A stretch of 64,000 nucleotides of DNA from Bremerella cremea (GCF_003335505.1 NZ_QPEX01000010.1:1426001-1490000); one strand, 5' to 3'; shown: positions 38,070 through 47,683, counted from the stretch's first letter. Numbers and translations are program-made. Notes: a model not told the origin generated them from the sequence alone.

Positions 38070-39242
38070 TCATCGGTTCTTCATGCGCGGGTCGAGGGCA
38101 TCTCGCAAACCGTCACCGAGAAAGTTCAAGGAGTAAAGCGTCGATGCCAAGGCCAGCGCCGGAAACACGACCAGCCACCAATAGATCTTCACCGGAGTAA
38201 TCACACGCAAACCTTCTTCCGCCAGCACGCCCCAACTCACCGCCGGTGGTTCGACCCCCAGCCCCAAGAAGGAGAGAAACGCCTCGAATAGCATCACCGC
38301 CGGAATGGTCAGCGTCAGGTAAACAATGACGATACTCATAACGTTCGGAACAAGATGCAGAAAAACAATTCGCAAGCCACTCGCTCCAATCGTGCGTGCC
38401 GCGTCGACGAATTGTTCGTTCTTCAAGCTGATAATCTGACCACGTACCACCCGAGCCATCGTCAGCCAATAGACGGCCCCAATCACGATATATAAGATCA
38501 CAATGCGACTGATCCCATAGGCTTCAAGCTGCTGCTTGACCCCTTCTTCGCTGAGAACCGTGATCAAAAATAGCACGACAAAGATAAACGGGACCGAGTA
38601 CATGATGTCAACAATCCGCATCATGAAGTCGTCGACCATCCCGCCAGCGTAGCCGGCAATCGCCCCATAACTGACCCCAATGATCAACGACACCAAAGTC
38701 GCCACAATCCCCACAATCAACGAAACGCGCGCCCCGTAGAAGAGACGCGAAAGGAGATCGCGGGCCAACATATCGGTGCCACACAAACTTGGCAGACAGT
38801 AGTCGCCAAAGATGGCCAAACGAACATTCAACAACATGACATCGAAGGTTGTCAGATCGGACCAAAGTTCGCTTTTTCGGCGGGTATAATCATCCCCTGT
38901 CTTTCCAACCAGCCCCAAACTTACGGGGATCTCAACGGTTTCCCCCTTTTCGTTGGTGACTTTCGTCATCGAGGAGAACTCTGGCGGCTTGCCGGTTCGA
39001 CTCCCCAGATCTTGAAGCTGAGGTGACTGAAGCGGAATTAGCGGCGTAAAGATAGCCGCCAAGCCCAGCAGCACCAAAAAGCTCAGCGCCGTCATCGAAA
39101 CCCAGTCGCGGCGCAATCTTCGCCAGGCATCTTGCCATAACGAGATGCCTCGAATCGATTTGGCCTCGTTGTACATCTCCCGATACTTTTCAATCGGCGG
39201 CAACGCGGCGGCGTAAGGATCGTTCTTTTCTAAGGAATCCAA
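38070..39242 (-). CDS. oppC: oligopeptide ABC transporter permease OppC
   Basis: A 390-residue permease with six membrane spans and the inner-membrane-component EAA loop (AARTIGASGLRIVFLHLVPN). The N-terminus (about 1-50) is cytoplasmic, and a long periplasmic loop of about 70 residues follows the first span, including a polar stretch around KVTNEKGETVEIP. The start appears to be TTG at 39242, directly after an in-frame TAG and with GAAGG eight bases upstream; an ATG at 39173 is the alternative. It pairs with OppB to form the channel. Confidence 0.93.
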   Translation of the reverse strand: MDSLEKNDPYAAALPPIEKYREMYNEAKSIRGISLWQDAWRRLRRDWVSMTALSFLVLLGLAAIFTPLIPLQSPQLQDLGSRTGKPPEFSSMTKVTNEKGETVEIPVSLGLVGKTGDDYTRRKSELWSDLTTFDVMLLNVRLAIFGDYCLPSLCGTDMLARDLLSRLFYGARVSLIVGIVATLVSLIIGVSYGAIAGYAGGMVDDFMMRIVDIMYSVPFIFVVLFLITVLSEEGVKQQLEAYGISRIVILYIVIGAVYWLTMARVVRGQIISLKNEQFVDAARTIGASGLRIVFLHLVPNVMSIVIVYLTLTIPAVMLFEAFLSFLGLGVEPPAVSWGVLAEEGLRVITPVKIYWWLVVFPALALASTLYSLNFLGDGLRDALDPRMKNR

Positions 39243-39266
39243 CTATCTGGCCTTCTCAGAGAAACG

Positions 39267-40190
39267 TTATTTGTCCAATTTAACTCGCGGATCGATCAGC
39301 CCGTACGAAAGGTCGACCAACGTATTCATGGTGAAGAGCAACACGGTATACACCATCACCACGGCCAAGCTCACCTGGTGATCTTTTTGCATTACCGCTT
39401 CAATAAAGTGGCTGCCCAGCCCTGGGATGAAGAAGATTCGCTCTAGCACGAGCGAGCCTGTCAAAATCCCGGCAGTGGCTGGTCCCAAGTAAGAAACCAC
39501 CGGCAAAATAGCCCCCCGAAACGCGTGCTTCATGACCACGGTCGTCGGCATCAAACCTTTGGCGTAAGCGGTGCGAATGTAATCTTGGCCGAGCACCTCT
39601 AGCATGCCGGTACGTGTTAAGCGCGAGATATAAGCCGCAAACGGAGCCGCCAAACAAAGCGAGGGAAGTACCAAATCGATGGGACGCCCCCAACCTGCTG
39701 CGGGGAACAACTTCAGCCAGAACACGAAGATGATGATCGCGAATCCGGCCAACACAAAGTTGGGAATCGCAATTCCCAGCGTCGCAACCAAACGAAACGT
39801 CACGTCGATGAACGACTGACGCTTAAGTGCGGAAACAATCCCCGTGGCAAAGCCCAATAGCATCGCAAAGCATAACGCGAGCGTTCCCAGGGAAATGGAA
39901 ATCGGAAAGCCTTCCTGCAGGATTTCGTTGACTGTCTTATCTTGCAGGCGTCCACTGGGACCAAAATCAAAGTGGGCAAACCGCCACATCTCATGGAAGT
40001 AACGTTCGTGCAGCGGCTTGTCTAGGCCGTGATAGGCACGAATATTTTGCTCAACCGCAGCCGGCAACTGTCGCTCGGACAGCGTGGCCCCTTCTGGCGT
40101 GACGATCCACATCAGAAAGAAACTTACGGTGAACACAACCCACATGGTGATGCCCAACCAGACTAATCGTTTAGCTAAAAATCGGATCAC
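39267..40190 (-). CDS. oppB: oligopeptide ABC transporter permease OppB
   Basis: A 307-residue permease with six spans. It begins IRFLAKRLVWLGITMWVVF and has an EAA loop with DYIRTAYAKGLMPTTVVMKH and the C-terminal VDLSYGLIDPRVKL, both standard for OppB/DppB. The GTG at 40190 overlaps the oppA stop as GTGA and has GGAGG seven bases upstream, so it is preferred to a GTG five codons earlier. Inner membrane. Confidence 0.95.
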   Translation of the reverse strand: MIRFLAKRLVWLGITMWVVFTVSFFLMWIVTPEGATLSERQLPAAVEQNIRAYHGLDKPLHERYFHEMWRFAHFDFGPSGRLQDKTVNEILQEGFPISISLGTLALCFAMLLGFATGIVSALKRQSFIDVTFRLVATLGIAIPNFVLAGFAIIIFVFWLKLFPAAGWGRPIDLVLPSLCLAAPFAAYISRLTRTGMLEVLGQDYIRTAYAKGLMPTTVVMKHAFRGAILPVVSYLGPATAGILTGSLVLERIFFIPGLGSHFIEAVMQKDHQVSLAVVMVYTVLLFTMNTLVDLSYGLIDPRVKLDK

Positions 40191-42190
40191 TTCAAGTCCT
40201 CCCACTCGCGAATCTTCTCGCGTAGTTCCTTATCGATTTCCAGGATTTGCAGAGGGTGAAGGTCTTGTAGATTCGGATAGAAGTTCTTCACGTACGGCCG
40301 AACCATATTCAACGAAACGTTATAGTAAATCGGAAGAATCGGACGCTCTTCGTTCAAGATCTTTTCGGCGTCGTACAACATCTGGCGACGCTTATCCACA
40401 TCGGGCTCTTGGATGGCGGAATGGATTAGTTCGTCGTATTCCTTGTTACTCCAACCGGTTTGGTTGTTCTCGCCGTCGGTGACGAACATATCCAGAAATG
40501 TATTGGGGTCCGGATAGTCACCAATCCATCCAGCCCGCACAACATCGTAATCCATTTCACGCATCGTCGTGAGATACACGCCCCACTCGACGTTGCGAAG
40601 CTCGACATCAATATGGAGATTACTTTTCCATTGCTGCTGAATCACTTCCGCAATCGCTCGGTGCGATTCCAAAGTGTTGTACAAAATCTGAATCTTCCGC
40701 ATTCCCTTGCCATCAGGAAAGCCAGCCTCAGCCAGCAGTTGCCGAGCCCGCTCGGGATCGTAGCCTGGGGCTTCCGGCCCGGTATAGTCCGGCAATCCCG
40801 GCGGAACCAGAGAATTCGCCGGAACCTGACCAGCACGCGTCACGTGATCGACAATTTCTTGCTTATTAATCGCCAGATCCAGGGCCTGACGCACTTTCGG
40901 ATTATCGAGCGGTGGTCGCTGAGTGTTGACCCGGTAGAAATAGGTCGCCAGCATCGGCTTGAGCAAAAGATCTTTCCGCAAGCCTTTGTAGCGTGGCTCT
41001 TCCTGCTTCTTATCGTCGAGTTCTTCCAGCTCTGGAATGACGGTACTAGGCACCGTGGTAGCCCAATCAAGCTGACCACTCATGAACATATTTAACTGAG
41101 TCGTATCCGATTGAATCGCCAAAACATCAATGACATCAAGCTTGACCGTGTCCGCATTGTAATAGTCAGGGTTCTTTACCAAGCGAATCCGGTCGCGAAT
41201 ACGACGCGTTTGGATCTTGTAAGGGCCACTTGTGACAATATTTTCTGGCTTGGTCCAATTGGGGTAGCCGTACTTTTCGATGCAAGTTCGATTAACCGCG
41301 TGCATTGGGTAAAAAGCGGCCAAATCTAGAAAATAAGGAGTGGGATAGTCGAGTTCCACAACCAGCGTCATCTCGTCCGGAGCTTTAATCCCCACTTCAC
41401 TAAAATGCAGCAGAACATTATGAGCAGACTCTGAGTTGGCGTACTCGGCAACTAGCTTGTCCGGCGTTTTCTTGAGATAAAAAACCCGCTTGGTCGCACC
41501 GGCATTCCAATCTGGCTCGCCAGCCACATCAGGAACGCAATCGACGTGATAAAACTTGTAGGTTTTCTTTTCTTCCTTGCCCTCTTCCCCGTCTTTCTTC
41601 TTTTCTTCCGGCTCGATAGTTTTCTCGTCAATCTTGGTGACAATGCCGGAAACGATGGTTCCTCGGGGGAACAACTGGGCACTATTGGGGCGGTCGGTTA
41701 ATTCGACTTCCACTTTGTCGCCAACATTGACTTCCATTGTCGTGTAGCGTTTCGCATTTTTGATGTACCACAGTTGATACGCATATTGCGAAGCCGATTC
41801 CGGATGCAGAAAACGCATCCACGAGAAGGTCCAATCGTAAGCGGTTACCGGCTCGCCATTGGTCCACTTGGCACCTGGCCGCATGTGAAACGTATAAATA
41901 CGTTTGTCGTCTGAAAGATCGTGCGAGATCGCCATGCCTGGCATGGGCTTCATTTTGTAGGGATCTTCCGGATCGGGCAGCTTGCGGTACAGCCCCTCGA
42001 AAATGGCATCTAATATCCTTCCTTCCGGGGCCCCAGTTGCCTTCGCAGGATCAACCGATTGCGGTTCCGTTCCGTTCGAGAACGTAAAATCAGCAGGGGG
42101 CAAAGACCCCATCTGCAAGGCCAGCAACAGCGCAACCACGAAAATTAAGGGGAATAGATAAGGAAATAAACCTCTTAGCGTCAGTTTCAT
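40187..42190 (-). CDS. oppA: oligopeptide-binding protein OppA
   Basis: A 667-residue family 5 extracellular solute-binding protein that captures peptides for OppBCDF. The N-terminus has a hydrophobic stretch (about 8-28) without a lipobox cysteine, so it is probably an uncleaved anchor. EPQSVDPAKATG and YDWTFSWMRFL are family motifs. It is about 100 residues longer than usual; the extra length includes a Lys/Glu-rich stretch (EPEEKKKDGEEGKEEKK) after DRPNSAQLFPRGT. It is the first gene of the operon, and its stop overlaps oppB. Open frame upstream of 42190 was rejected because the ATG begins the anchor. Confidence 0.93.
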   Translation of the reverse strand: MKLTLRGLFPYLFPLIFVVALLLALQMGSLPPADFTFSNGTEPQSVDPAKATGAPEGRILDAIFEGLYRKLPDPEDPYKMKPMPGMAISHDLSDDKRIYTFHMRPGAKWTNGEPVTAYDWTFSWMRFLHPESASQYAYQLWYIKNAKRYTTMEVNVGDKVEVELTDRPNSAQLFPRGTIVSGIVTKIDEKTIEPEEKKKDGEEGKEEKKTYKFYHVDCVPDVAGEPDWNAGATKRVFYLKKTPDKLVAEYANSESAHNVLLHFSEVGIKAPDEMTLVVELDYPTPYFLDLAAFYPMHAVNRTCIEKYGYPNWTKPENIVTSGPYKIQTRRIRDRIRLVKNPDYYNADTVKLDVIDVLAIQSDTTQLNMFMSGQLDWATTVPSTVIPELEELDDKKQEEPRYKGLRKDLLLKPMLATYFYRVNTQRPPLDNPKVRQALDLAINKQEIVDHVTRAGQVPANSLVPPGLPDYTGPEAPGYDPERARQLLAEAGFPDGKGMRKIQILYNTLESHRAIAEVIQQQWKSNLHIDVELRNVEWGVYLTTMREMDYDVVRAGWIGDYPDPNTFLDMFVTDGENNQTGWSNKEYDELIHSAIQEPDVDKRRQMLYDAEKILNEERPILPIYYNVSLNMVRPYVKNFYPNLQDLHPLQILEIDKELREKIREWEDLK

Positions 42191-42688
42191 CCGGTGCTTT
42201 CTCGCTCGATTGGGCGGGCCGCGGAACTTTGGCGAAGTCCTATCATCGCTTGCATGACCTGATCGTATCAAATTCCGCAAGACGTGACGATATGCTGATC
42301 TCAATCAAGCCACACGCCCCAAGTGCGCAAAACAAACCCCTCTAATCAGGGAAAAAGTTGCAGTTTGCTTCGAATTGGTTGATACTCCGGAAATGAGCGA
42401 ACCACTTCGCGCCTGCAATCGTACGTTGGGGGCGAGGCTCAGTTTTGGAAGAGCCTTAAGCGCTTGGGTCTCCTGAAACTTTGGATTCGCTCGGCGTCAC
42501 TCGAATAACTTATCGCGTCTTCGTTGGAACTTGCCGTTCTCCGTGTAGGCCTCTCTTCGGTCCGCCAGGGGATAAGCATTCGGCCGCGTAAGCTATCTCC
42601 GAAGTGTCGAACTTATCCACTTTTAGGGCCAGTAGACTCAGCTTTTCAGGTAAGGCCCCAAGCATTACTTTCACGGAGAAGAACTGCC
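42191..42688. other. divergent intergenic region between opp operon and arsR-like gene
   Basis: About 500 bases without a gene. One hairpin GGCTC/GAGCC with a 10-base loop occurs near 42438-42457. The length and several GC-rich short inverted repeats would suit a structured leader, but no known riboswitch consensus was recognised. Confidence 0.4.
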
Positions 42689-43180
42689 ATGATGTTCTTG
42701 GCTACTCCAGCCAATGGGCACTCGTTGTCCAAAGGATACTATCCCGATAGCGATAGTCCTGATCCCGTTTCCGAGCCTAACGTCCCAGGCAAGGAAGTTT
42801 CCCCGTACGAACCCTTAAACGAAGATGTTGCTCGGCAACTGGTGCAAATCTTTAAACTATTAGCCGACGAGACTCGGCTGAAGATTCTTAGCTACTTAAT
42901 GCAGGCAGGCGAGTTAAACGTGCGTTCGCTTTGCGATCTACTCGAGCAAAGCCAGCCAGCGGTTAGCCATCACTTAGCCTTGCTGAAAACATGCGGTTTG
43001 ATCGAATCGCGGCGTGATGGGAAGAACAACTTCTATCGTGTCATGCCGGAACAATTCGGCCGTTTCGCGGAAGTATTGTTCCGCCAGGTACCAGGCCTCG
43101 AAGAGGACAAAATGGACTTTGGCGAGGCCACCATTCGCCTAGAAGTGGAACACGAATCGCCAGTTGTAGCGATCCACTAG
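42689..43180 (+). CDS. ArsR-family transcriptional regulator
   Basis: A 163-residue protein with a winged helix-turn-helix (about 50-125): LVQIFKLLADETRLKILSYL, recognition helix region SQPAVSHHLALLKTCGLI and wing RRDGKNNFYRV. No ArsR-type metal-binding CxC pair is present, so it probably senses something other than arsenite or uses protein contacts. The N-terminal 45 residues are polar and extended. GGAG precedes tandem ATGs at 42689/42692. It is divergent from the opp operon and could control it. A strong terminator follows. Confidence 0.9.
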   Translation: MMFLATPANGHSLSKGYYPDSDSPDPVSEPNVPGKEVSPYEPLNEDVARQLVQIFKLLADETRLKILSYLMQAGELNVRSLCDLLEQSQPAVSHHLALLKTCGLIESRRDGKNNFYRVMPEQFGRFAEVLFRQVPGLEEDKMDFGEATIRLEVEHESPVVAIH

Positions 43181-43214
43181 CTCACTTCTTCACCTCAATA
43201 ATCGAGGCTCGCAT

Positions 43215-43256
43215 GAAGGCCATCCTATTCGTGTCCTAGGATGGCCTTCTTTTTTT
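43215..43256 (+). terminator. rho-independent terminator
   Basis: GAAGGCCATCCTA and TAGGATGGCCTTC pair over 13 bp with a 9-base loop and are followed by T8. It ends the regulator gene; in the other orientation it lies just past the thioredoxin lipoprotein stop. Confidence 0.92.
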
Positions 43257-43272
43257 GCCCTGCTGCAGAAGG

Positions 43273-43875
43273 TTACGACTTTTCTTTGACCAATTCTGCG
43301 ACCAACGGCTTGATGTCTTCGTAAGTGAATGCGGTCTCTTCGGTAACGCCTTCCCCTTCGTTATCAAATCGCTTAGCCAGCTTGCCGTCTCGACCATAGA
43401 CAAGCACTGCTGGGGGGGCCAATAGGTCAAGCTTCTTGAGCATGGCCTCGGAATCGTCCGCCGCAATGATATTATCGCAGGTGACGCCAAGTCCGGTCAA
43501 AATCTTCATCAGAGGGCCATCTGCCGCTTGATATTGGTCAGGTGTTTCCCCAGCAATACCACCGTAATCAAGACTTACCGTAATGCATTTCACGTCCTCG
43601 TCCGAATACGCTTTATCCAAAGCCACCAAGCCTGGCAACTCTTTGATACATGGTGGGCACTGAGTCGACCAGATATCGACCACGACCACTTTTCCCCGGT
43701 ACGACTCAATTAACATTTGAATTCCGGAGTAGTCCATCACTTTCGTCGTAACTTCCTTCGTTTCGGTTGCAGGAAGTGTCACCTCGGCGGCAGGTTTTCC
43801 CGTTTCCGCCGGAGAACCACCACCGCAGCCCGCCAGCAGCACCACAAAGCCAATTGCCAACCAATGCCTATTCAT
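43273..43875 (-). CDS. TlpA-like thioredoxin-fold lipoprotein
   Basis: A 200-residue lipoprotein. The lipobox LLAGC places the lipidated Cys at 17. The thioredoxin domain (about 45-195) has a CPPC redox pair (Cys73, Cys76) in WSTQCPPC and the cis-Pro in LLAPPAVLVYG. An insert with LDYGGIAGETPDQYQAAD follows the second strand. Such proteins reduce or oxidise disulfides in the envelope, often for cytochrome maturation; the partner is not visible. The ATG at 43875 gives the proper signal peptide. Confidence 0.9.
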   Translation of the reverse strand: MNRHWLAIGFVVLLAGCGGGSPAETGKPAAEVTLPATETKEVTTKVMDYSGIQMLIESYRGKVVVVDIWSTQCPPCIKELPGLVALDKAYSDEDVKCITVSLDYGGIAGETPDQYQAADGPLMKILTGLGVTCDNIIAADDSEAMLKKLDLLAPPAVLVYGRDGKLAKRFDNEGEGVTEETAFTYEDIKPLVAELVKEKS

Positions 43876-43998
43876 CAGGGAACCACCTTCCACAGGTTAA
43901 AGCTCTCGCATTACGATACGAGATTGTTTTCGATACTTCGTTTTTATCGCAGCCAAGCGTGCTCGATCAAGTCGGCACGCCAGAACGAACATTTCGCC

Positions 43999-44502
43999 AT
44001 GGACCCTGACTTCGAGCACTTACGTCATAAGCCCCCCACTGCGTTGGATCAACCGCGCGAGCTAATCGTGGCGTGTTGCCCGATGCGTAGCAACGTAAAT
44101 CTTTCGAGAATCGTCCGCGCTGCCTCGTGCTGCGCCGTCAGCAAGGTGGTGGTGTGCGGCAATCCCAAGATCGATCCCAAGATTGCTCGCGACGGCGCCG
44201 AAAAGCTCCCCATTTCGCGTCACCGCAGTCTTGCGCCGGTCTTGAAAGATTATAAACAGCAAGGCTACACACTGGTTGGCCTCGAACAGACCACCAACTC
44301 GCACGATATTCACCATTTTTCATTTGTGCGTAAAACGGTGCTGGTTATCGGCAACGAGCGTCTAGGAATCACCGAAGATATCCTCTCGTTGCTGGATGCG
44401 GTGGTCGAGATTCCCGTTTACGGTATGCCTTACAGTTTTAACGTTGCTACGGCAACCTGTATGACCTTGTACGAATTTTGTCGCCAGTTTCCTGAAGGCT
44501 AA
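43999..44502 (+). CDS. SpoU/TrmH-family RNA 2'-O-methyltransferase
   Basis: A 167-residue SPOUT-class methyltransferase without an extra RNA-binding domain. Motif 1 is RSNVNLSRIVRAA, motif 2 IGNERLGI and motif 3 IPVYGMPYSFNVATA, forming the SAM-binding knot and catalytic Arg/Asn/Ser residues. It methylates a ribose in tRNA or rRNA; the target site cannot be assigned. The ATG at 43999 starts the protein; the open frame upstream has no motif. It converges with the dehydrogenase gene, 5 bases apart. Confidence 0.88.
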   Translation: MDPDFEHLRHKPPTALDQPRELIVACCPMRSNVNLSRIVRAASCCAVSKVVVCGNPKIDPKIARDGAEKLPISRHRSLAPVLKDYKQQGYTLVGLEQTTNSHDIHHFSFVRKTVLVIGNERLGITEDILSLLDAVVEIPVYGMPYSFNVATATCMTLYEFCRQFPEG

Positions 44503-44507
44503 GAAAG

Positions 44508-45275
44508 TTAATAGTCGAGGCTGGCCCCTCCCTCCACCTCAATCCCCTGCCCGGTCACAAAGCTGGAATCATCGGTTGCCAGGAATAACACAACGCGGCC
44601 GATTTCCTCAATCGAGGCCATACGGCCAAAAACCTGTAGGTCGGCGATTTGCTGCAATGCCGATTCGGGATCTTCCAACGTGTTGGCCCACTGCCGCATC
44701 AAGGGCGTGTCGACATTGCTTGGCAACACAGCGTTCACACGAATGCCTTCCGGCCCCAGTTCAATCGCCAACGCCTTCGTGAAACTAAGCTGCGCCCCTT
44801 TGCTTGCCGCGTATGCTGTCGAGTGTTTCTGCCCCAGCACAGCCGTCATGGAACTCATGTTTACAATCGTCCCACGCGACTTTCTTAGATACGGCAGAGC
44901 AAACTGGCATGCGAAGAAGGTACTATCGAAATTGATTTGAAACACCTTCCGCAACAGCTCAGGCGTGGTTTCTTCTAGCGTCGTCGCTGGGGGATGAATA
45001 CCGGCGTTGTTCACCAAACAATCGAGACGTCCCCATTGGTTTGCCGCTTCATCGATTGCCCCTTTTAGCTGTTCTGGATTGGCAATATCGCAAGGAATGA
45101 AAAAAGCTCGGCCCCGCCCTTGCTCGTTGATCTCTTGGCAAAGCCGTTGGGATGCTTGGGAGTCGATATCAAGAATCGCGATATTGCCCCCTTCCTTGCT
45201 TAGGATTTTGACGCAGCCAGCCCCGATCCCTTTCGCCCCTCCCGTAACAATCGCTACCTTATCTTGAAATCGCAT
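44508..45275 (-). CDS. short-chain dehydrogenase/reductase
   Basis: A 255-residue classical SDR. The dinucleotide-binding TGGAKGIG (11-18), NNAG (89-92), catalytic Ser at 141-142 in MSSM and Tyr155/Lys159 in YAASK are present. Asp36 after the second strand suggests NAD rather than NADP. The substrate is unknown, as usual for this family. The ATG at 45275 was chosen over a GTG three codons earlier. Monocistronic. Confidence 0.92.
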   Translation of the reverse strand: MRFQDKVAIVTGGAKGIGAGCVKILSKEGGNIAILDIDSQASQRLCQEINEQGRGRAFFIPCDIANPEQLKGAIDEAANQWGRLDCLVNNAGIHPPATTLEETTPELLRKVFQINFDSTFFACQFALPYLRKSRGTIVNMSSMTAVLGQKHSTAYAASKGAQLSFTKALAIELGPEGIRVNAVLPSNVDTPLMRQWANTLEDPESALQQIADLQVFGRMASIEEIGRVVLFLATDDSSFVTGQGIEVEGGASLDY

Positions 45276-45545
45276 ATCCGCCACTTTCGCTGATTCTTCG
45301 GCCTGAGAAGTAATACCCTCGGCCTAGCTATCATCATTCTTAACGTTCTTATAGGTTTACAAGTGAAAACCAGGGCTCATTTCGCCAAGCCTGAAGCCAG
45401 GTATAGTTTCCTGACAAAGCCTGATTTTCTTGGTCTCTCTCACCTTCTTCCATACGATTGCTAATTGTCGCATACCCATTATCCGACTACCATGCGGGTT
45501 CAATCAAGCTTCGCTTTTCTTCCTCGCTTCATCGACGTGAGCCCA

Positions 45546-46970
45546 ATGACCAGCCGCTTTTTGCTGATTCTGCTTTTCATCGTTCTATCTGTCGTCGGGT
45601 GTAATAACACAAAGAAAAACAGCGGCGATCTCCCCAAACTTGAAACGCCTCCTCTCTCGATTGGAGTGGTGGCCGACGAAGCCTTGGCAGAACGCATTCG
45701 CTTGGAAGTGTCTGCCCGCACAGAAGAAAAAATCACGGTCGAGACCATCCCACGAAAAGTTTTCCTCAACCAGCAACGGCAGACCAAGGACATACTGATT
45801 TACCCGCCTGCCATGATGGGTGATCTCATCCAGCGTAATTGGCTGACACCGATTCCTTCGTCAATCTTGTCGTTACAAGACCTAGCGTTAGATGACATCG
45901 TGCTGGGTGTTCGCCAAACCGAAATGCACTGGGGCGAGAAAACGTATGCGCTGCCACTCGGTAGCCCAGTGCTGATGCTGATGGTAAGAACCGACATTTT
46001 AAAACAATTGAATCTGGAAACGCCTACCACTTGGCAAGAGTATGCTGCCGTCGTCGAGGCGATCCACAACAGCGAGTTCCTCAAGTCAAACGACACCGTA
46101 GGCGCCGCCACAATTGAACCCTTTGGCGAAGCCTACCTTCCCAGCCTATTCCTGGCCCGCAGTGCCGCTTACGTGAAACACAGCGAGAACCTCTCGACCT
46201 ACTTCGACTTTACCAATGGCAAGTCCCGGCTAACCTCTCCGGGCTTCGTGCGAGCCGCAGAAGAACTCGCCCAGGCGGCCCAGACAACCCCTGGAGAATT
46301 CAAAACGCTTGATCCCCAATCAGCCGCAGAGGCCTTTTTGGCTGGGAAGTCCGTGATGGCCATCGGATGGCTCAATTCCAAGACGAAAGTCCCCGAAACG
46401 TTTCCCCCAGACATTGCCTTCGCCCCCCTGCCAGGCTCAGCCGAGATCTATCAATCTCAAGGCAATCAATGGGTTCCCCGCTCAGGCAACAAACCGGTCA
46501 GCGTTCCCCTTCTCTCTACCTCCGGCATGGTCGGCTCGGTTACTTCCGCTTCCGGCCAAACTATGCACGCAGCCGATTTGCTGGTCTTACTTACCGGGCC
46601 AGAACTTTGCAGCCTGATTTCTCCGGCATCGCAGCGAACCACTTTCTACCGAACATCGTCTTTACCAATGGCCGAAGCCTGGCTTCCCAAAGGCCTGCCA
46701 GGCGGTGCCTTGCGGCAATATGCTAAAATTAGCATCGACCAACTTCAGTCGCCTAACTCGATGGTCAACATCCGAATTGCCCATCGTCAAGAGTACGAAG
46801 AGGCCCTGCGGACCGCTTTGCTGTCGCTGATCGGGCCCAATCCCCCCAACGCCGAAACAGCCTTAAAACAAGCCGGAGAAACCTGGGACACCATTTCAGA
46901 AAAACAAGGCCAAGAGAACCAAACCAACGCCTACCACAACAGCCAAGGAACCGCCAACTCCGCTTTTTAA
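45546..46970 (+). CDS. extracellular solute-binding lipoprotein
   Basis: A 474-residue lipoprotein: lipobox SVVGC with Cys19. The rest matches family 1 solute-binding proteins: WGEKTYALPLGSPVLMLMVR, TWQEYAAVVEAI, FLAGKSVMAIGW and a C-terminal helical domain. These bind sugars or other small solutes for ABC import, but no permease or ATPase gene is adjacent. The start at 45546 was chosen because the signal peptide begins there; the frame is open 27 codons upstream. Confidence 0.85.
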   Translation: MTSRFLLILLFIVLSVVGCNNTKKNSGDLPKLETPPLSIGVVADEALAERIRLEVSARTEEKITVETIPRKVFLNQQRQTKDILIYPPAMMGDLIQRNWLTPIPSSILSLQDLALDDIVLGVRQTEMHWGEKTYALPLGSPVLMLMVRTDILKQLNLETPTTWQEYAAVVEAIHNSEFLKSNDTVGAATIEPFGEAYLPSLFLARSAAYVKHSENLSTYFDFTNGKSRLTSPGFVRAAEELAQAAQTTPGEFKTLDPQSAAEAFLAGKSVMAIGWLNSKTKVPETFPPDIAFAPLPGSAEIYQSQGNQWVPRSGNKPVSVPLLSTSGMVGSVTSASGQTMHAADLLVLLTGPELCSLISPASQRTTFYRTSSLPMAEAWLPKGLPGGALRQYAKISIDQLQSPNSMVNIRIAHRQEYEEALRTALLSLIGPNPPNAETALKQAGETWDTISEKQGQENQTNAYHNSQGTANSAF

Positions 46971-47045
46971 ATTCCCCTCCCATGATTTTCCTCGCCGCCA
47001 GATCTGGACGGCCCAGAAAATCCAACCTAAAATTAACCCAAATTC

Positions 47046-47118
47046 GGGGCTGTAGCTCAGCTGGGAGAGCGCTGCGTTCGCAATGCAGAGGTCGTGAGTT
47101 CAATCCTCATCAGCTCCA
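47046..47118 (+). tRNA. tRNA-Ala (anticodon CGC)
   Basis: A 73-nt cloverleaf with acceptor GGGGCTG/CAGCTCC (one G-T pair), anticodon stem CTGCG/TGCAG and loop TTCGCAA giving anticodon CGC. The discriminator is A; CCA is not encoded. It is oriented with its 3' end toward the accessory region, as expected for a tRNA used as an integration site. Confidence 0.92.
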
Positions 47119-47171
47119 CTCGATAAAACCGGGGTTTTCTGCGACTTTCAGGAAACTGAAAATGGACCCTA

Positions 47172-47224
47172 GGGCAGAGAAATAGAGTAGTTTTCACTCA
47201 TTAACTCTGCCCTTATCTCTGCCC
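47172..47224. repeat. short repeat array, candidate attachment region
   Basis: GGGCAGAG at 47172-47179 is followed by two copies of its reverse complement, CTCTGCCC, at 47205-47212 and 47217-47224, spaced 12 bases start to start. The array begins 54 bases after the tRNA-Ala 3' end. Such arms often bind integrase or excisionase; this role is inferred. Confidence 0.45.
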
Positions 47225-47683
47225 GTTAGCATACCGACGTAATTTCTAGGCTGGTACCCGTTTTCTGCAGATCCGCTAAAATTAGGTTCTGAATCACAAA
47301 CGGGAAGGTGGGTAAGGAAGTCTTTCGCCAAACCTTACGCTTCTATCGCTCAAATGACCCTGTACTGAATTACTCTTCTGCACGGGAGTTGTTCGATGGA
47401 ATGGCTAGAGCGAGATAAAGAGGCGGGATGCTGTCCCCCCAAAGATTTGATCCGTTGTGTCCAGATAGTGTCCGACCAACTTGGACTCAATCCTCCAAAA
47501 TGGGTTTCTAAAAATACCCTTGCCTTCGGAGGAGAAGGCGTATGCTTCAACGTTCTCTTTCAATCCAGGCAATACGTTCTGTCTTGCCGTTCCGGCCAAT
47601 CCACGAGTAGCATGCGTCTTCACGATATGAACGTCCCGTTGCTGCGGGCTTCCGTCCTGACATCCCTACCCGTAAAGCCTTGA
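47225..47683. other. gene-poor stretch at island left end
   Basis: Overlapping short open frames lie on both strands (for example plus 47396-47683 and minus 47405-47623), but none has a start signal or recognised product, so none is called. It may hold remnants of earlier insertions. Confidence 0.4.

Noticed and set aside
47396..47683. 95-codon plus-strand open frame and overlapping minus-strand frames
   Set aside because: No Shine-Dalgarno, no recognised motif, and open frames on both strands of the same short stretch; more likely non-coding.
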